From RI-153 sp041391225 (GTDB taxonomy: Bacteria; Chloroflexota; Anaerolineae; Caldilineales; Caldilineaceae), in NCBI GenBank assembly GCA_041391225.1, contig JAWKOL010000014.1, positions 100,092 through 164,091 on the forward strand: a stretch of 64,000 bases of DNA. Reading direction: 5' to 3'. The translations under genes were made by a program, and so were the position numbers. Under the pieces are notes generated by a model. The model worked only from the letters and a program-made list of their open reading frames with translations, made no database searches and was not told the origin of the DNA. Shown piece after piece: positions 10,069-18,508 of this stretch (position 1 is the first letter of the stretch; each line of letters opens with the position of its first letter).

Positions 10069-11838
10069 TTAGCGAGCACGGCGCAACTTCGCCGCCATGT
10101 CCTTACTGATCGTCGGCATCATCAACGTGACCATCCCATCTGCCGCGGTGACGGTCTCCTCGCTCAGCCACTCGGCGGCCTGTGGATCGAACCACTTCAC
10201 TTGATACTCACCCGCGGGCAGATCGGTCAGCGTGATCTGTACGTCTGTCAGCGGATCGGGTTCGTAGGTCCAACTGGTCATCGTGGTGTTGGAACGGATG
10301 GCCTGGAGGATGGCGGCGTTGTAGGCGTCGTTGGCCGCGGGGACGTCGTAGGCGCGGTTGCGCACCCACAGCAGTTGATGATCGTCGTCCCCCAGCACGA
10401 GGACGTCGACATCGCCCGGCGACGCCGAGCCGCTGCGGGGCCGCAGCAAGGCCAGATCCTCGCCCTGCAAGAAGGTGGAAATCCCCTTGTAGTGTCGCCA
10501 CTGATCCTGTGGATCGACGAAGTTGTCCCACCACCAGTGCATAGCGGTGCTGGCGTAACCCGTGAAAGGCGCAGCCCACAGGCCGTTGTGCAGTTGAATG
10601 CTCTCCAGCCCGGCCAGGTTTTCATCGTCGCCCGACGAGAAGCCCAGTTCACCGAAGACGATGGGCTTGTTGCCGGCGGTGCGGGCAATGCGTTCGTACG
10701 AGAGTGGGAACGTGTCCAGCGGATTAAGCCCGGTGTAGTCGTGCTGCTGGGCGAAGTCCAGCGCGCCGATCTCCCAGATCCCCGTGCGTGTGCCGTCGGC
10801 GTAGCTGGTGGTGACGAGGTGATCGTAGGGATCGAACTGCTGGATGTAGGCGGTCATCTCCTCTGTCCACGGTCCTAGATCGCGGTCGACCAGACCCACC
10901 CAGTTCACCTCGTTCCACCACTCCCACGCCAGCAGATTGGTCGAATAACCCCAGCGCGCGGCGATGTAGCGCAGACGTCGCTTGAACATCTCCTTGGCCG
11001 CTTCGTTGGTGACGAACTCGTACGGCACCGCGCAAGGGCCGCCCAACGCCGCGTTGTACGGGTTCTGTTCCCATTCCGGGTTGACCGACGTGCTGAACGC
11101 GCCGTGGTTGATCAGCGTGAGCATGATCGTAATGCCGCGTGCTTCGGCCATCGCAAAGACCTGATCCAGCAGCCACGCCTGTTTCATGCGGTTCGTGTAA
11201 TTGCCCAGTCCGGTGTCGTTCCACTCGATGCCGAACGACCACGACGCCATCCAAACGCGCGCCACGTTGCCGCCGTTTTCGCTGAGCCGGTCGAACCAGC
11301 GTTCATAGTCGGCGAGGACGTCGCCGTTGGACCAGCCGATGTTGAGGCCGATGGGGAAGTAGGGCGCGCCGCTGTCGAAGGCGAAGTAGCGCGGGTTACG
11401 GCTGTCAATGCGCACGAAGCCGAGGTGATCGCTCTCGTCCACCGTAAACGCCAACGCCTCGCCCACAGGATCACCATCGCGGATCACCTGGGCGCGCCAT
11501 TCGCCGCTTTCGGTGGGGGTGAAACGCGCCTTCCATCGTGGTTCGCCCTGCGGCTGCAACGTGGACGCATCATACGCCTGATACCAGAATGCGGGGACGC
11601 TCATCTGCGCGCCCGAGGGGGCGGTGTAGGCCACTTGCAGATCCATCTGGGCCGGATCGAATGGGTTGTCCACATTTGCATCGCTGCGAACATCGAATTC
11701 CACTGCGTGGAAGCGTTGCGGATTGCCGTCCTCTGGGCGCGTCATGTGCAGGACGGCGTCTCCTACGGCGGGCGCGCAGGCCGAAAGCGTCAGCATCAAC
11801 AGGAAGAACGCCATTGCCAACCCGATCTTTTGCGCCAT
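10069..11838 (-). CDS. Extracellular glycoside hydrolase lipoprotein (DUF5060 plus clan GH-A barrel)
   Basis: The product is 589 aa. The lipoprotein signal ends at a lipobox (LTLSAC, Cys21). Residues about 27-135 form a beta-sandwich like DUF5060 (WKARFTPTESGEWRAQVI). Residues about 150-470 form a cellulase-like (beta/alpha)8 barrel: FPIGLNIGWSNGD, acid/base candidate Glu310 in WEWWNEVNW and nucleophile candidate Glu397 in PIVFGELGFSS. A C-terminal beta domain (LPAGEYQVKWFDPQ) follows. It is the last gene of the LacI/ABC sugar operon, so it likely releases the oligosaccharide that the transporter imports. The exact GH family and substrate cannot be fixed from sequence alone. Confidence 0.87.
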   Translation of the reverse strand: MAQKIGLAMAFFLLMLTLSACAPAVGDAVLHMTRPEDGNPQRFHAVEFDVRSDANVDNPFDPAQMDLQVAYTAPSGAQMSVPAFWYQAYDASTLQPQGEPRWKARFTPTESGEWRAQVIRDGDPVGEALAFTVDESDHLGFVRIDSRNPRYFAFDSGAPYFPIGLNIGWSNGDVLADYERWFDRLSENGGNVARVWMASWSFGIEWNDTGLGNYTNRMKQAWLLDQVFAMAEARGITIMLTLINHGAFSTSVNPEWEQNPYNAALGGPCAVPYEFVTNEAAKEMFKRRLRYIAARWGYSTNLLAWEWWNEVNWVGLVDRDLGPWTEEMTAYIQQFDPYDHLVTTSYADGTRTGIWEIGALDFAQQHDYTGLNPLDTFPLSYERIARTAGNKPIVFGELGFSSGDDENLAGLESIQLHNGLWAAPFTGYASTAMHWWWDNFVDPQDQWRHYKGISTFLQGEDLALLRPRSGSASPGDVDVLVLGDDDHQLLWVRNRAYDVPAANDAYNAAILQAIRSNTTMTSWTYEPDPLTDVQITLTDLPAGEYQVKWFDPQAAEWLSEETVTAADGMVTLMMPTISKDMAAKLRRAR

Positions 11839-11910
11839 TCTTCGTGTCCTTCCTGGCAGACTACCAACTGAATGTCAGCAAGTTGAGCGACCAACCCTCG
11901 AATATCCGCG

Positions 11911-12000
11911 GAGTGAGCACCCCCCAGGTGCGGGTCTAAAGTGCGATCAGATTGAACATATACTTTAGACGAGAACAGCCGCACGAGGGCGTGCTCACTC
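11911..12000. repeat. Long interrupted inverted repeat between permease and glycoside hydrolase genes
   Basis: GAGTGAGCAC (11911-11920) pairs with GTGCTCACTC (11991-12000). Inside, GTGCGGGTCTAAAGT pairs with ACTTTAGAC...CGCAC, interrupted by a 9-nt insertion. In the operon mRNA this would be a strong stem that could separate or stabilise the two cistrons. Confidence 0.7.
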
Positions 12001-12048
12001 CTCGCTTAACTCAGTGATACTGTGTGCAACTCGCAGAATCGGTGTCGA

Positions 12049-12067
12049 GTCAGTGCCAGGCACTGAC
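12049..12067. repeat. 19-bp perfect palindrome (GTCAGTGCC-A-GGCACTGAC)
   Basis: It lies 18 nt beyond the permease stop codon. The same palindrome with the same right flank (CAGTGCCAGGCACTGAC, then RGRTCCAC) recurs at 46466-46483, so it is a short dispersed repeat rather than a gene-specific site. Confidence 0.7.
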
Positions 12068-12085
12068 GGGTCCACGGGCGACGCC

Positions 12086-12997
12086 TCATCCCTTCAAGCC
12101 AGTGGTGACGATGCCCTGCACGAAGTACTTCTGCCCGAGGAAAAACAGGATCAGGCACGGCAGCGCCACCATCAGCGCCGCGGCCATGAGCAGGTGGTCC
12201 TGTGGGCGGGAGACCACTGCCGATCCACCGGCGAAGGTGCTCTGCAGGTAGCGCAGCCCCACGGCGACGACGTACTTTTCTTCGCTGTTGAGGAAGATCA
12301 GCGGGCCGAGGAAGTTGTTCCAATTGCTGATGAAGCCCAATGTGGCCAACGTCGCCAGTGCAGGACGCGCCAATGGCAGGATGATCTGCCACAGAATCTG
12401 CCAGCTATTGGCGCCGTCCAGTCGGGCCGCTTCGTCCAGATCGTAGGGGATGCTCATCATAAATTGGCGCATCAAGAAGATGTTGAAGGCGCCGCCACCG
12501 AACCAGGCCGGCACAATGAGCGGGTAGTAGGTGTCGATCCAGCCAAAGCGCTGAAAGAGCAGATAGGTGGGGATCAGCGTTACTTCCACCGGCAGCATCA
12601 TCGTGGCCAATGTCACGAAGAAGAAGGCGTCGCGCAATGGAAAACGGAAGCGCGAAAAGCCGTAGGCCACAATGGCCGAAGACAGCGTGCCGCCCAGCAG
12701 CGCCCAAAACGTCACCCAAAACGTGTTGAACAACCAGCGCCCAAAGGGGACATCCGTCCACACTTGCGTATAGTTTTGGATGAATTGCGGCGACTCAGGC
12801 CAGAACGTGGGTGGGTACCGATACAACTCGGTAATCGTCTTGCCGGAGCTGACCACCGTCCAGAAGAACGGCATCATCGAGGCCACCGCGCCGATGGCGA
12901 CGATGACGTAGAGCAAAGTCAGTCTGCTGACACGCAGAAACCGGTAGCGCGGTCTGCGGCGCTGAACGGGTGTCGTAGTGATAGCGTTGGTCGTCAT
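12086..12997 (-). CDS. Carbohydrate ABC transporter permease, MalG type
   Basis: The product is 303 aa. It has the binding-protein-dependent permease fold with about six membrane helices (LTLLYVIVAIGAVASMMPFF first). The EAA loop at residues 189-214 (EAARLDGANSWQILWQIILP) contacts the ATPase. The CUT1 MalG features TFWPESPQFIQNYTQVW and FISNWNNFLGPLIFL are present. The start lies 1 nt after the stop of the preceding permease gene, so the two are translationally coupled. No MsmK/UgpC-type ATPase is encoded here; CUT1 systems often share one encoded elsewhere. Confidence 0.95.
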   Translation of the reverse strand: MTTNAITTTPVQRRRPRYRFLRVSRLTLLYVIVAIGAVASMMPFFWTVVSSGKTITELYRYPPTFWPESPQFIQNYTQVWTDVPFGRWLFNTFWVTFWALLGGTLSSAIVAYGFSRFRFPLRDAFFFVTLATMMLPVEVTLIPTYLLFQRFGWIDTYYPLIVPAWFGGGAFNIFLMRQFMMSIPYDLDEAARLDGANSWQILWQIILPLARPALATLATLGFISNWNNFLGPLIFLNSEEKYVVAVGLRYLQSTFAGGSAVVSRPQDHLLMAAALMVALPCLILFFLGQKYFVQGIVTTGLKG

Positions 12998-12998
12998 G

Positions 12999-13958
12999 TT
13001 AGCGCTCCGCTGCGTAGAAGACCCAGCGCCCCGAAAGGCGGAACTGGAGGAAGGTCAGCAGGAAGAGGATGATGAAGAAGATCCACGCCAGCGCCGACGC
13101 GTAGCCCATGTCGAAGCTGGTGAACGCGTTCTGGTAGATATGCAGCGAGAAGAACCAGGTGGCGCGCGCCGGCCCTCCGGCTGTGGACACAAACGCAATA
13201 TCGAATGTGCGCAGCGCAAAGATGATCCCCAGCACCATGTTAAAGAAGACGGTGGGCGTGATCATGGGCAGCGTCACGTGGCGGAATTTGGCCCAGGTGC
13301 CGGCCCCGTCGATCTCCGCCGCCTCCAGCATTTCCACCGGCACGTCTTGTAGACCGGCCAGGAAGATGATCATGCGCGATCCACCTACGCTGGCCCACAG
13401 CCCCATGAGCGCCAACGAGGGGATAGCCCACGTCGTGCTCGACAGCCAGCCCGGCCCGTCGATGCCGATCAACCCAAGCAGGTAGTTAACCAGCCCCACA
13501 TCGGGGTTCAGCATCCAGCGCCAGAGCAGCGCCGCAGCGACAATCGGTGTCAGCGTGGGCAAGAAATAGAGCGTGCGCCACACCGTCGTCGCCACAAGCT
13601 TCTGGTTGAGCAGAATCGCCACCATCAGCGAGAGCACCATCGCAATGGGGACACTCAACAGTGCGAAGTAGAAAGTGCGCATTAGCGAGGGGAAAAACAG
13701 TGGATCCGTGGTGAACATGTAGGCGAAGTTGTCCAGGCCGATAAACTTGGGCGGGCGCAACACGTTGTATTTGGTGAAACTCAGGTAAAGCGACGCCGCC
13801 AGCGGCCCCAGGATGAAGACGACGAAGCCGATGATCCAGGGCGAGGTGTAAAGAATGCCTTCGATGGCCTCGCGGCGACGGGCAGCCGACGGTCGGTTCG
13901 GCCTATCGCGAGCCGGCGTCGTGGAAGACGCGTTGGGAACAGAAGTTTGCGTGGTCAT
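12999..13958 (-). CDS. Carbohydrate ABC transporter permease, MalF/UgpA type
   Basis: The product is 319 aa. A cytoplasmic Pro/Arg-rich N-terminus is followed by six predicted helices (first WIIGFVVFILGPLAASLYLS). The EAA loop is at residues 212-236 (EAAEIDGAGTWAKFRHVTLP). The pattern TKYNVLRPPKFIGLDNFAYM is typical of CUT1 sugar permeases. It pairs with the following permease to form the membrane channel for the substrate brought by the binding protein upstream. Confidence 0.95.
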   Translation of the reverse strand: MTTQTSVPNASSTTPARDRPNRPSAARRREAIEGILYTSPWIIGFVVFILGPLAASLYLSFTKYNVLRPPKFIGLDNFAYMFTTDPLFFPSLMRTFYFALLSVPIAMVLSLMVAILLNQKLVATTVWRTLYFLPTLTPIVAAALLWRWMLNPDVGLVNYLLGLIGIDGPGWLSSTTWAIPSLALMGLWASVGGSRMIIFLAGLQDVPVEMLEAAEIDGAGTWAKFRHVTLPMITPTVFFNMVLGIIFALRTFDIAFVSTAGGPARATWFFSLHIYQNAFTSFDMGYASALAWIFFIILFLLTFLQFRLSGRWVFYAAER

Positions 13959-14022
13959 GGGTTGAGTTCGCTCTCTACACTTGGGCGGCTGTCACCGCCA
14001 GGGGGCGCGCACAATGGCAGAG

Positions 14023-14097
14023 ATAGAACGCGGATTGGGCGGATCTGAGCGGAAAGATCCGTTTTCATCCGCCCAGTCCGCTCGATCCGCGTTCTAT
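14023..14097. repeat. Inverted repeat between binding-protein and permease genes
   Basis: ATAGAACGCGGAT (14023-14035) pairs perfectly with ATCCGCGTTCTAT (14085-14097), and an inner 9-bp pair (TGGGCGGAT/ATCCGCCCA) extends it. A strong stem between the binding-protein and permease cistrons is a common way to keep binding-protein mRNA in excess; here it may equally be one of the window's mobile repeats. Confidence 0.75.
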
Positions 14098-14118
14098 TCT
14101 CGTTTTGAACCGAATGCC

Positions 14119-15500
14119 TTATGCCTCTTCTTTGTCCAGCACGGCCTGGCAGAGTTCCTGGATCTGGTCTGCCGCTTCTGCGGGCTGCAACTCACCCAAT
14201 TCCATCGCGTCGCACGCCTGAGCGAAGGCCTGGTCGAATTCCTGGCCGCGGTAGTTGGCCACCAGGTAGTCCGGCTCGATGCTTTCCATGATCGGGCGCA
14301 GCTTGGCGTAGGTGGGAATCGACTCGTAGACACGCTCGTCGGCCCACACATCGCCGCGGGCAATCGGGCCTTTCGCCCTTGCACGAGACCCTGCACGTTC
14401 ATTTCCTTGCCGCAGAACCAGGCCAGCGCCTTGAAGGCAGCATCCGGCGCCGCGCTCTTGGTGGTGAGGCCGAAGACGTGCTCGTTCAACATACTGCGGC
14501 GGGCGTCGCCCTTGTTCACCGTGGGCGTGAGGAAGAAGTCGATCTCGAAGTCGGTGTAGGTGGCGGGGTAGATCTGGATGCGGAAAGGCCAGATGTCCAC
14601 GGCCAGCACCTTCTGCCCGCCGAAGAGTTCCGGCGCGTTGATGGCGCCTGCCGCCGGTGACGGGGAGACATTCCACGTGTTCATCAGATCGTAGCTGTAC
14701 GTGAGCGCCTGCACGAACTGATCGCGGTTGTCGAGGAAAGTGGCCTTCGTGCCGTCTTCACTGACCGGTTCCACACCGTGCTGACGATAGTACGGACCGC
14801 TGCCAAACGGATCTGAGCCGCGGTCGGCGCGGTAATAGCCGAAGACGTCGTCGGTGGTGCCCAACTGCGCCCACTCGGCCAGCTCGGCGAAGGTCATGTC
14901 GTCGGTGGGTTCGGGCAGACCCATCTCCTGTACCTTCGTCTTGTTGTAGGCGATGATCGGCACGATGGGTTCCGAAATGAACGACATCCAGTAGGTCTTG
15001 CCGCCGAAACTGTTGGCCTCGATGGCGCCGCCGAGGAAGTTGTCTTCGAGGACGTAGCCTGCGGCGTCGGCGTAGGTGCGCAGATCCTGCACAATGCCGT
15101 AGCTCTCGCCCCAGGCGATGTGACTGCGATGCCGCGGCGGGAACCACACCAGGTCGCCCAGTGTGCCCGCGGCCGTGAAGGAGAGGATCTTTGGCACGTA
15201 TTCCGCGGTCCAGCCTGGGATAGTTTCCAACGTCAGTTCGATGTCGGGGTTGTTGGAGACGAAGCCGTCGATGTCCTGATCCAGGCCCATCTGGATCCAG
15301 GCGGAGACGTCCTGCTTCTCCACCATGTGGGCGCGCACCACGGCCTTTTCAGCCGATGGCGCCGCGCCGCCACCACTCGACGCCGCCGGTTCCGACGGTG
15401 TGGTGGCTGCCGGCGCGCACGCCGCCAGGGCTGCGCCGATGGCCACCGTGCTGCTCAAAGTCAGGAACTGCCTGCGGGAAAGCTTGTTCTGCTCACTCAT
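14119..15500 (-). CDS. Extracellular sugar-binding protein of the ABC transporter, one frameshift
   Basis: About 460 aa when rejoined. The start at 15500 follows AAGGAGAA. The N-terminus has a twin-arginine-like motif (SRRQFLTLSS) and a lipobox (ALAACAP), so a surface lipoprotein possibly exported by Tat. The body is a cluster I solute-binding protein (AEYVPKILSFTAAGTLGDLV, YWMSFISEPIVPIIAYNKTK, EMGLPEPTDDMTFAELAEWA). Near 14365-14380 the frame changes: one frame reads ...GLVQGRK, and the next continues GPIARGDVWADERVYESIPT to the stop at 14119. It is transcribed with the two permeases and the glycosidase. The frameshift is likely an indel error in a short run. Confidence 0.88.
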
Positions 15501-15552
15501 TTTCTTCTCCTTGTTTGATGATGATGATCCGAACATGGGGTTTGGCACGACT

Positions 15553-15683
15553 CTGGATAGGGAGTATCCAGGGCAATGGATGCATCACATGCAGCAGAGT
15601 GAATCAAAAAGCCGTTTTGCGGAATACCCTCCCGTTTCCGGCGCAATTCTGCGCCGTATTGACAGCGGAACCCGCTGTTCCGC
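15553..15683. promoter_or_regulatory. Cluster of three short palindromes between lacI-type gene and binding-protein gene
   Basis: CTGGATA-N5-TATCCAG (15553-15571), CGGCGCA-N4-TGCGCCG (15639-15656) and GCGGAAC-N5-GTTCCGC (15665-15683) are each perfect with 7-bp arms. They lie 50-185 nt upstream of the binding-protein start. They may be operators for the adjacent LacI-family regulator. The two GC-rich ones could instead be attenuator hairpins after the regulator's stop. Their sequences are not alike, which weakens the operator reading. Confidence 0.4.
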
Positions 15684-15749
15684 TCTAGAAACTCGCCAGG
15701 CCGATTCAGTTGAACGCGGAGTTCATGGACTCTTTTCGGCCATCTTGTC

Positions 15750-16772
15750 CTAGCGCCGGCGCGGCGGGCCGACCGAGGCGCGCTCGATCAATTCGGGCGC
15801 GACGACGGCGTGCAATGACGCCGAATCGGGGTGATCGAGCCGGTCGAGTAGTGTCTCCACGGCGATGCGCCCCATGCGTGCTTTGTCCACGCGCAGTGTC
15901 GTCAACGCCGGGCTGACATGGCTTGCCAGATCGATGTCGTCGTATCCAGTCACGGAAAAGTCGTTGGGCACGTGTTTCCCCAACCTGTGGAGCAACTGCA
16001 TCGTATGGATCGCCACCACGTCGTTGCTGCACGCGAAGGCCGTCACCTGGGGCGCGTCGGCCAGTACACTGTTCAAGGTTTCTTCGATGTACGCAGGGCG
16101 GGGCAGGCAATCGGCATAGCATTCAGGCAGCGCCGCCTCGGACATGGCGCGCTGGTAGCCCAATCGCCTGCCCAAGATGCTGGGGTAGGCATTCGGCGTC
16201 GCGCCAATCATGGCGATGTGGCGATGGCCCCGCTCGATCAGATGACGGGTGGCGCGGTAGGCGCCGTCTTCGTTGTCGGAAACGACCGTGTCGTACTGCC
16301 CAGAGTAGGCGTAACTGTCGACCAGGACCAGCGGCACGTCGAGCCGCCGCAACATGCCCAACAGCGTCTCATCCAGCCAGATGCCGGCCACCAGGAGACC
16401 GTCCGCGCTGTTTTCGGCCAACATGCGCGGCGTGCGCACTGGGAGGTTCTCATCGTTCACCTCAAGATGCGCGTAGAGCAGGTTGATCTGTCGCTTTCGG
16501 CAGACTGCCTCGATCCCCGCCAGCACCGGCCCGTAGAAGTGGTTGGTCATGCCGTCGCTCTTGGCCAGCACGCCGATGGTGTTCACGTCCACCGGATTGG
16601 CGTCGTCGATCTGCTTGAGGCTGTAGCCCAACGCCAGCGCGCCCTGAATCACCCGCTGTCTGGTCTCCTCGCTCACACCTGGCTTGTTGCGCAGGGTCAA
16701 CGAGACCGTAGACGGGGAAACGCCGACGCGCTCGGCAATATCGGCTAAGGTCGCTCTGGCGTCTGGTGGCAT
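15750..16772 (-). CDS. LacI-family transcriptional regulator of the sugar operon
   Basis: The product is 340 aa. The LacI helix-turn-helix lies at residues 8-27 (TLADIAERVGVSPSTVSLTL) with hinge LALGYSLKQ. A periplasmic-binding-protein-like effector domain follows (TIGVLAKSDGMTNHFYGPVL, GLLVAGIW, VSDNEDGAYRATRHLIERGH, FSVTGYDDIDLASHVSPALT). The start at 16772 places the HTH at the N-terminus; the longer in-frame extension to 16922 is not LacI-like and covers the promoter. It stands at the head of the binding-protein/permease/glycosidase genes on the same strand and probably represses them until the imported sugar binds. It may autoregulate through a palindrome over its own -10. Confidence 0.94.
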   Translation of the reverse strand: MPPDARATLADIAERVGVSPSTVSLTLRNKPGVSEETRQRVIQGALALGYSLKQIDDANPVDVNTIGVLAKSDGMTNHFYGPVLAGIEAVCRKRQINLLYAHLEVNDENLPVRTPRMLAENSADGLLVAGIWLDETLLGMLRRLDVPLVLVDSYAYSGQYDTVVSDNEDGAYRATRHLIERGHRHIAMIGATPNAYPSILGRRLGYQRAMSEAALPECYADCLPRPAYIEETLNSVLADAPQVTAFACSNDVVAIHTMQLLHRLGKHVPNDFSVTGYDDIDLASHVSPALTTLRVDKARMGRIAVETLLDRLDHPDSASLHAVVAPELIERASVGPPRRR

Positions 16773-16886
16773 GTAGCACCCGATAGGGACCGGATACAAA
16801 CAACAGGCCCAGCAGAGTTGGGTTTTGTAAGCCGGATACGATTTTTCAAATAAAGTGTCGTTAGGATAATGAGAGGCGTTGTAAGT

Positions 16887-16922
16887 TAGTACCACAGTAC
16901 TACAAATAAACATCACTGTCAA
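16887..16922 (-). promoter_or_regulatory. Candidate promoter with overlapping operator for the LacI-family gene
   Basis: On the minus strand, TTGACA (16922-16917), a 17-nt spacer and TACTGT (16899-16894) form a sigma-70-like promoter with a perfect -35 and weak -10. A perfect palindrome TAGTAC-TGTG-GTACTA (16887-16902) overlaps the -10, as expected for an autoregulatory operator. The surrounding 16800-16960 is AT-richer than average. Confidence 0.45.
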
Positions 16923-17054
16923 TAGATTTAATAAAATCTTTAGTAAAAAACAAATGAAGGCATGTGTGATTCATGGGTACGACAAGACCTTGATTCTACA
17001 GCGTACTTCAGCTATATTCACTAACAAAGGCTTTCTACATGAGAGGTCAATGAC

Positions 17055-17351
17055 ATGATCACAAAACTGTGGGTGAAGAACTATCGCAGCTTGGCAGACC
17101 TTTGCCTGATGTTGTGGACTATCAGGTCAGCCAAGTTGGCTCCTACCTTGTTACGTCGCTAACACATGAGGTGTCGGAGGACCGAGCACTGTTTGATCTG
17201 GCAAAGGAATCCGATGGCACATTACGGATGCTTGGGATTCTCTCGCTTTATATCAAGATCCACCTCTGAATCTGGTGGCACTTGAAGAGCCCGAGATGAC
17301 CATTCATCCTGGCGCCCTGCGTCTCCTTTGGGAGCAGATAGAGTTTATAGG
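17055..17351 (+). pseudogene. Internally deleted AAA (RecF/OLD-like, AAA_21) ATPase remnant
   Basis: It starts like an intact RecF/AAA_21-type ATPase (MITKLWVKNYRSLADL at 17055), with no Walker A following. The sequence jumps, in another frame, straight to the C-terminal region: VDYQVSQVGSYLVTSLTHEV, then AKESDGTLRMLGILS (signature-like). After another frameshift near 17255 it gives Walker B (LVALEEPEMTIHPGALRLLW). About 250 residues are missing. GC content is clearly lower than in the neighbours. Such ATPases occur in defence and toxin-antitoxin-like loci, but no partner gene remains. It is surely non-functional. Confidence 0.8.
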
Positions 17352-17362
17352 CTCAACCGGCG

Positions 17363-18472
17363 CTAGTCTTGCATCACACCCGGTAACCAGAGCCGCTCTG
17401 TCCCAGGCCCATCCTCGCCTGGGTTCTCCCCTCCCTGCGATTTGTCGTTGGCGATGAACGGCAGATAGTGCCACCACTCGGTTGGTCGCGGCGTTCCCGT
17501 GGCTGTCGGCGTTGGCGTGGCAGTTGCCGTGGGCGTGGCCGCAGGCCCAGGTGTGCCGGTGGCTGTCGGCGTCGCGGACGGCGTGCTCATCGCCGTGGGC
17601 GATCCGGTGGGTGTCGGCGTGAGTGTGCCGGTTGGCGTGCTGGTGGCGGTTGCCGTCGGCGTCGGTGTGTCGGCCACAGCCGCCGCGGTGACCGTCCCCA
17701 CGTAGGACGTGGCCTGGTTGCCCGCCCGATCCGTGAGCAGCGCCAACACCTGGTGATCACCCAACTGTGTGAAGTCGTACGTCACCGACCACGTGGACCC
17801 GCTCACCGTCCCCGTGACAATCGTGCTGCCGCCGCTGGGCAGCACGAGGAAGAGCCTCGCCGTGGCGAGACCGTCGCCGTCTGTCGCCGCGCCGGAGACG
17901 GTGAGGACGCCGTTCGCCGTGGACGTGTTGATCGCGCCGAATTTGGGCGCAACCGTATCCACGAGCACGGTCCGGGTGACCGGCTGACTCGCATTCCCCG
18001 CGACATCGTAGCCGATGAACGAGATCGTCGTCGTAATGCCGTCGCCCAGCGCGGGGACAATGAGCGTCCAGCCGCCGTCGTCCTGGGTGGCATCGCTGCG
18101 GCAGTTGGCGGTGGAATCGTCGACGCAGAGTTGGGCCGCCGCTCTGCCGTTCGTCGATGACATCGCCGGTGAGTCGCGTTCTGCGGACCCGATGCGACCG
18201 TCGCTCAGCGCAGCCAGCGCCGCCGCGGACAGCGTGATCTGCGGCGCTGTGGCGTCGACAGTCACCTGCTGCGGCGCGCGCCAGCCACTCACATTGCCGT
18301 GGACATCCGTCGCCCGCCCGCTGATGGTGAAGATCGCCGTCGGTGGGGGTGCAGGCGTCGAAAGTGCAGACGAAACTGCCGTCCGCGTTGCCGCCCACGG
18401 TGCAGGGGATGGTGCTGCCGTTGACTTGCAGATCGAACGAGGCCAGCGGCGATTCGTCCTCGGCGGCGGCAA
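17363..18472 (-). CDS. Giant surface protein, C-terminal fragment (Ig-like domains, PT-rich linker, LPxx tail)
   Basis: Credible coding runs from about 18345 to the stop at 17363. It holds two bacterial Ig-like/cadherin-like domains (TISGRATDVHGNVSGWRAPQ; VLVDTVAPKFGAINTSTANG), then a low-complexity linker of about 65 residues built on PTATATPTPT and similar, then WWHYLPFIAND and, at the very end, LWLPGVMQD. Pro/Thr linkers followed by an aromatic-LP(L/F)(V/I) motif recur in other secreted proteins of this window and may mark the surface-attachment end. The part upstream of about 18345 is in a different frame from the preceding fragment. Confidence 0.75.
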   Translation of the reverse strand: MPPPRTNRRWPRSICKSTAAPSPAPWAATRTAVSSALSTPAPPPTAIFTISGRATDVHGNVSGWRAPQQVTVDATAPQITLSAAALAALSDGRIGSAERDSPAMSSTNGRAAAQLCVDDSTANCRSDATQDDGGWTLIVPALGDGITTTISFIGYDVAGNASQPVTRTVLVDTVAPKFGAINTSTANGVLTVSGAATDGDGLATARLFLVLPSGGSTIVTGTVSGSTWSVTYDFTQLGDHQVLALLTDRAGNQATSYVGTVTAAAVADTPTPTATATSTPTGTLTPTPTGSPTAMSTPSATPTATGTPGPAATPTATATPTPTATGTPRPTEWWHYLPFIANDKSQGGENPGEDGPGTERLWLPGVMQD

Positions 18473-18508
18473 TGACGGTGTTCACGCCCGCCACAACGTA
18501 GCTGATTA

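Noticed and set aside
16773..16922. N-terminal extension of the LacI-family regulator to an upstream start
   Set aside because: The extra 50 residues are unlike any LacI N-terminus, and the segment contains the probable leader, with the promoter at its upstream edge.
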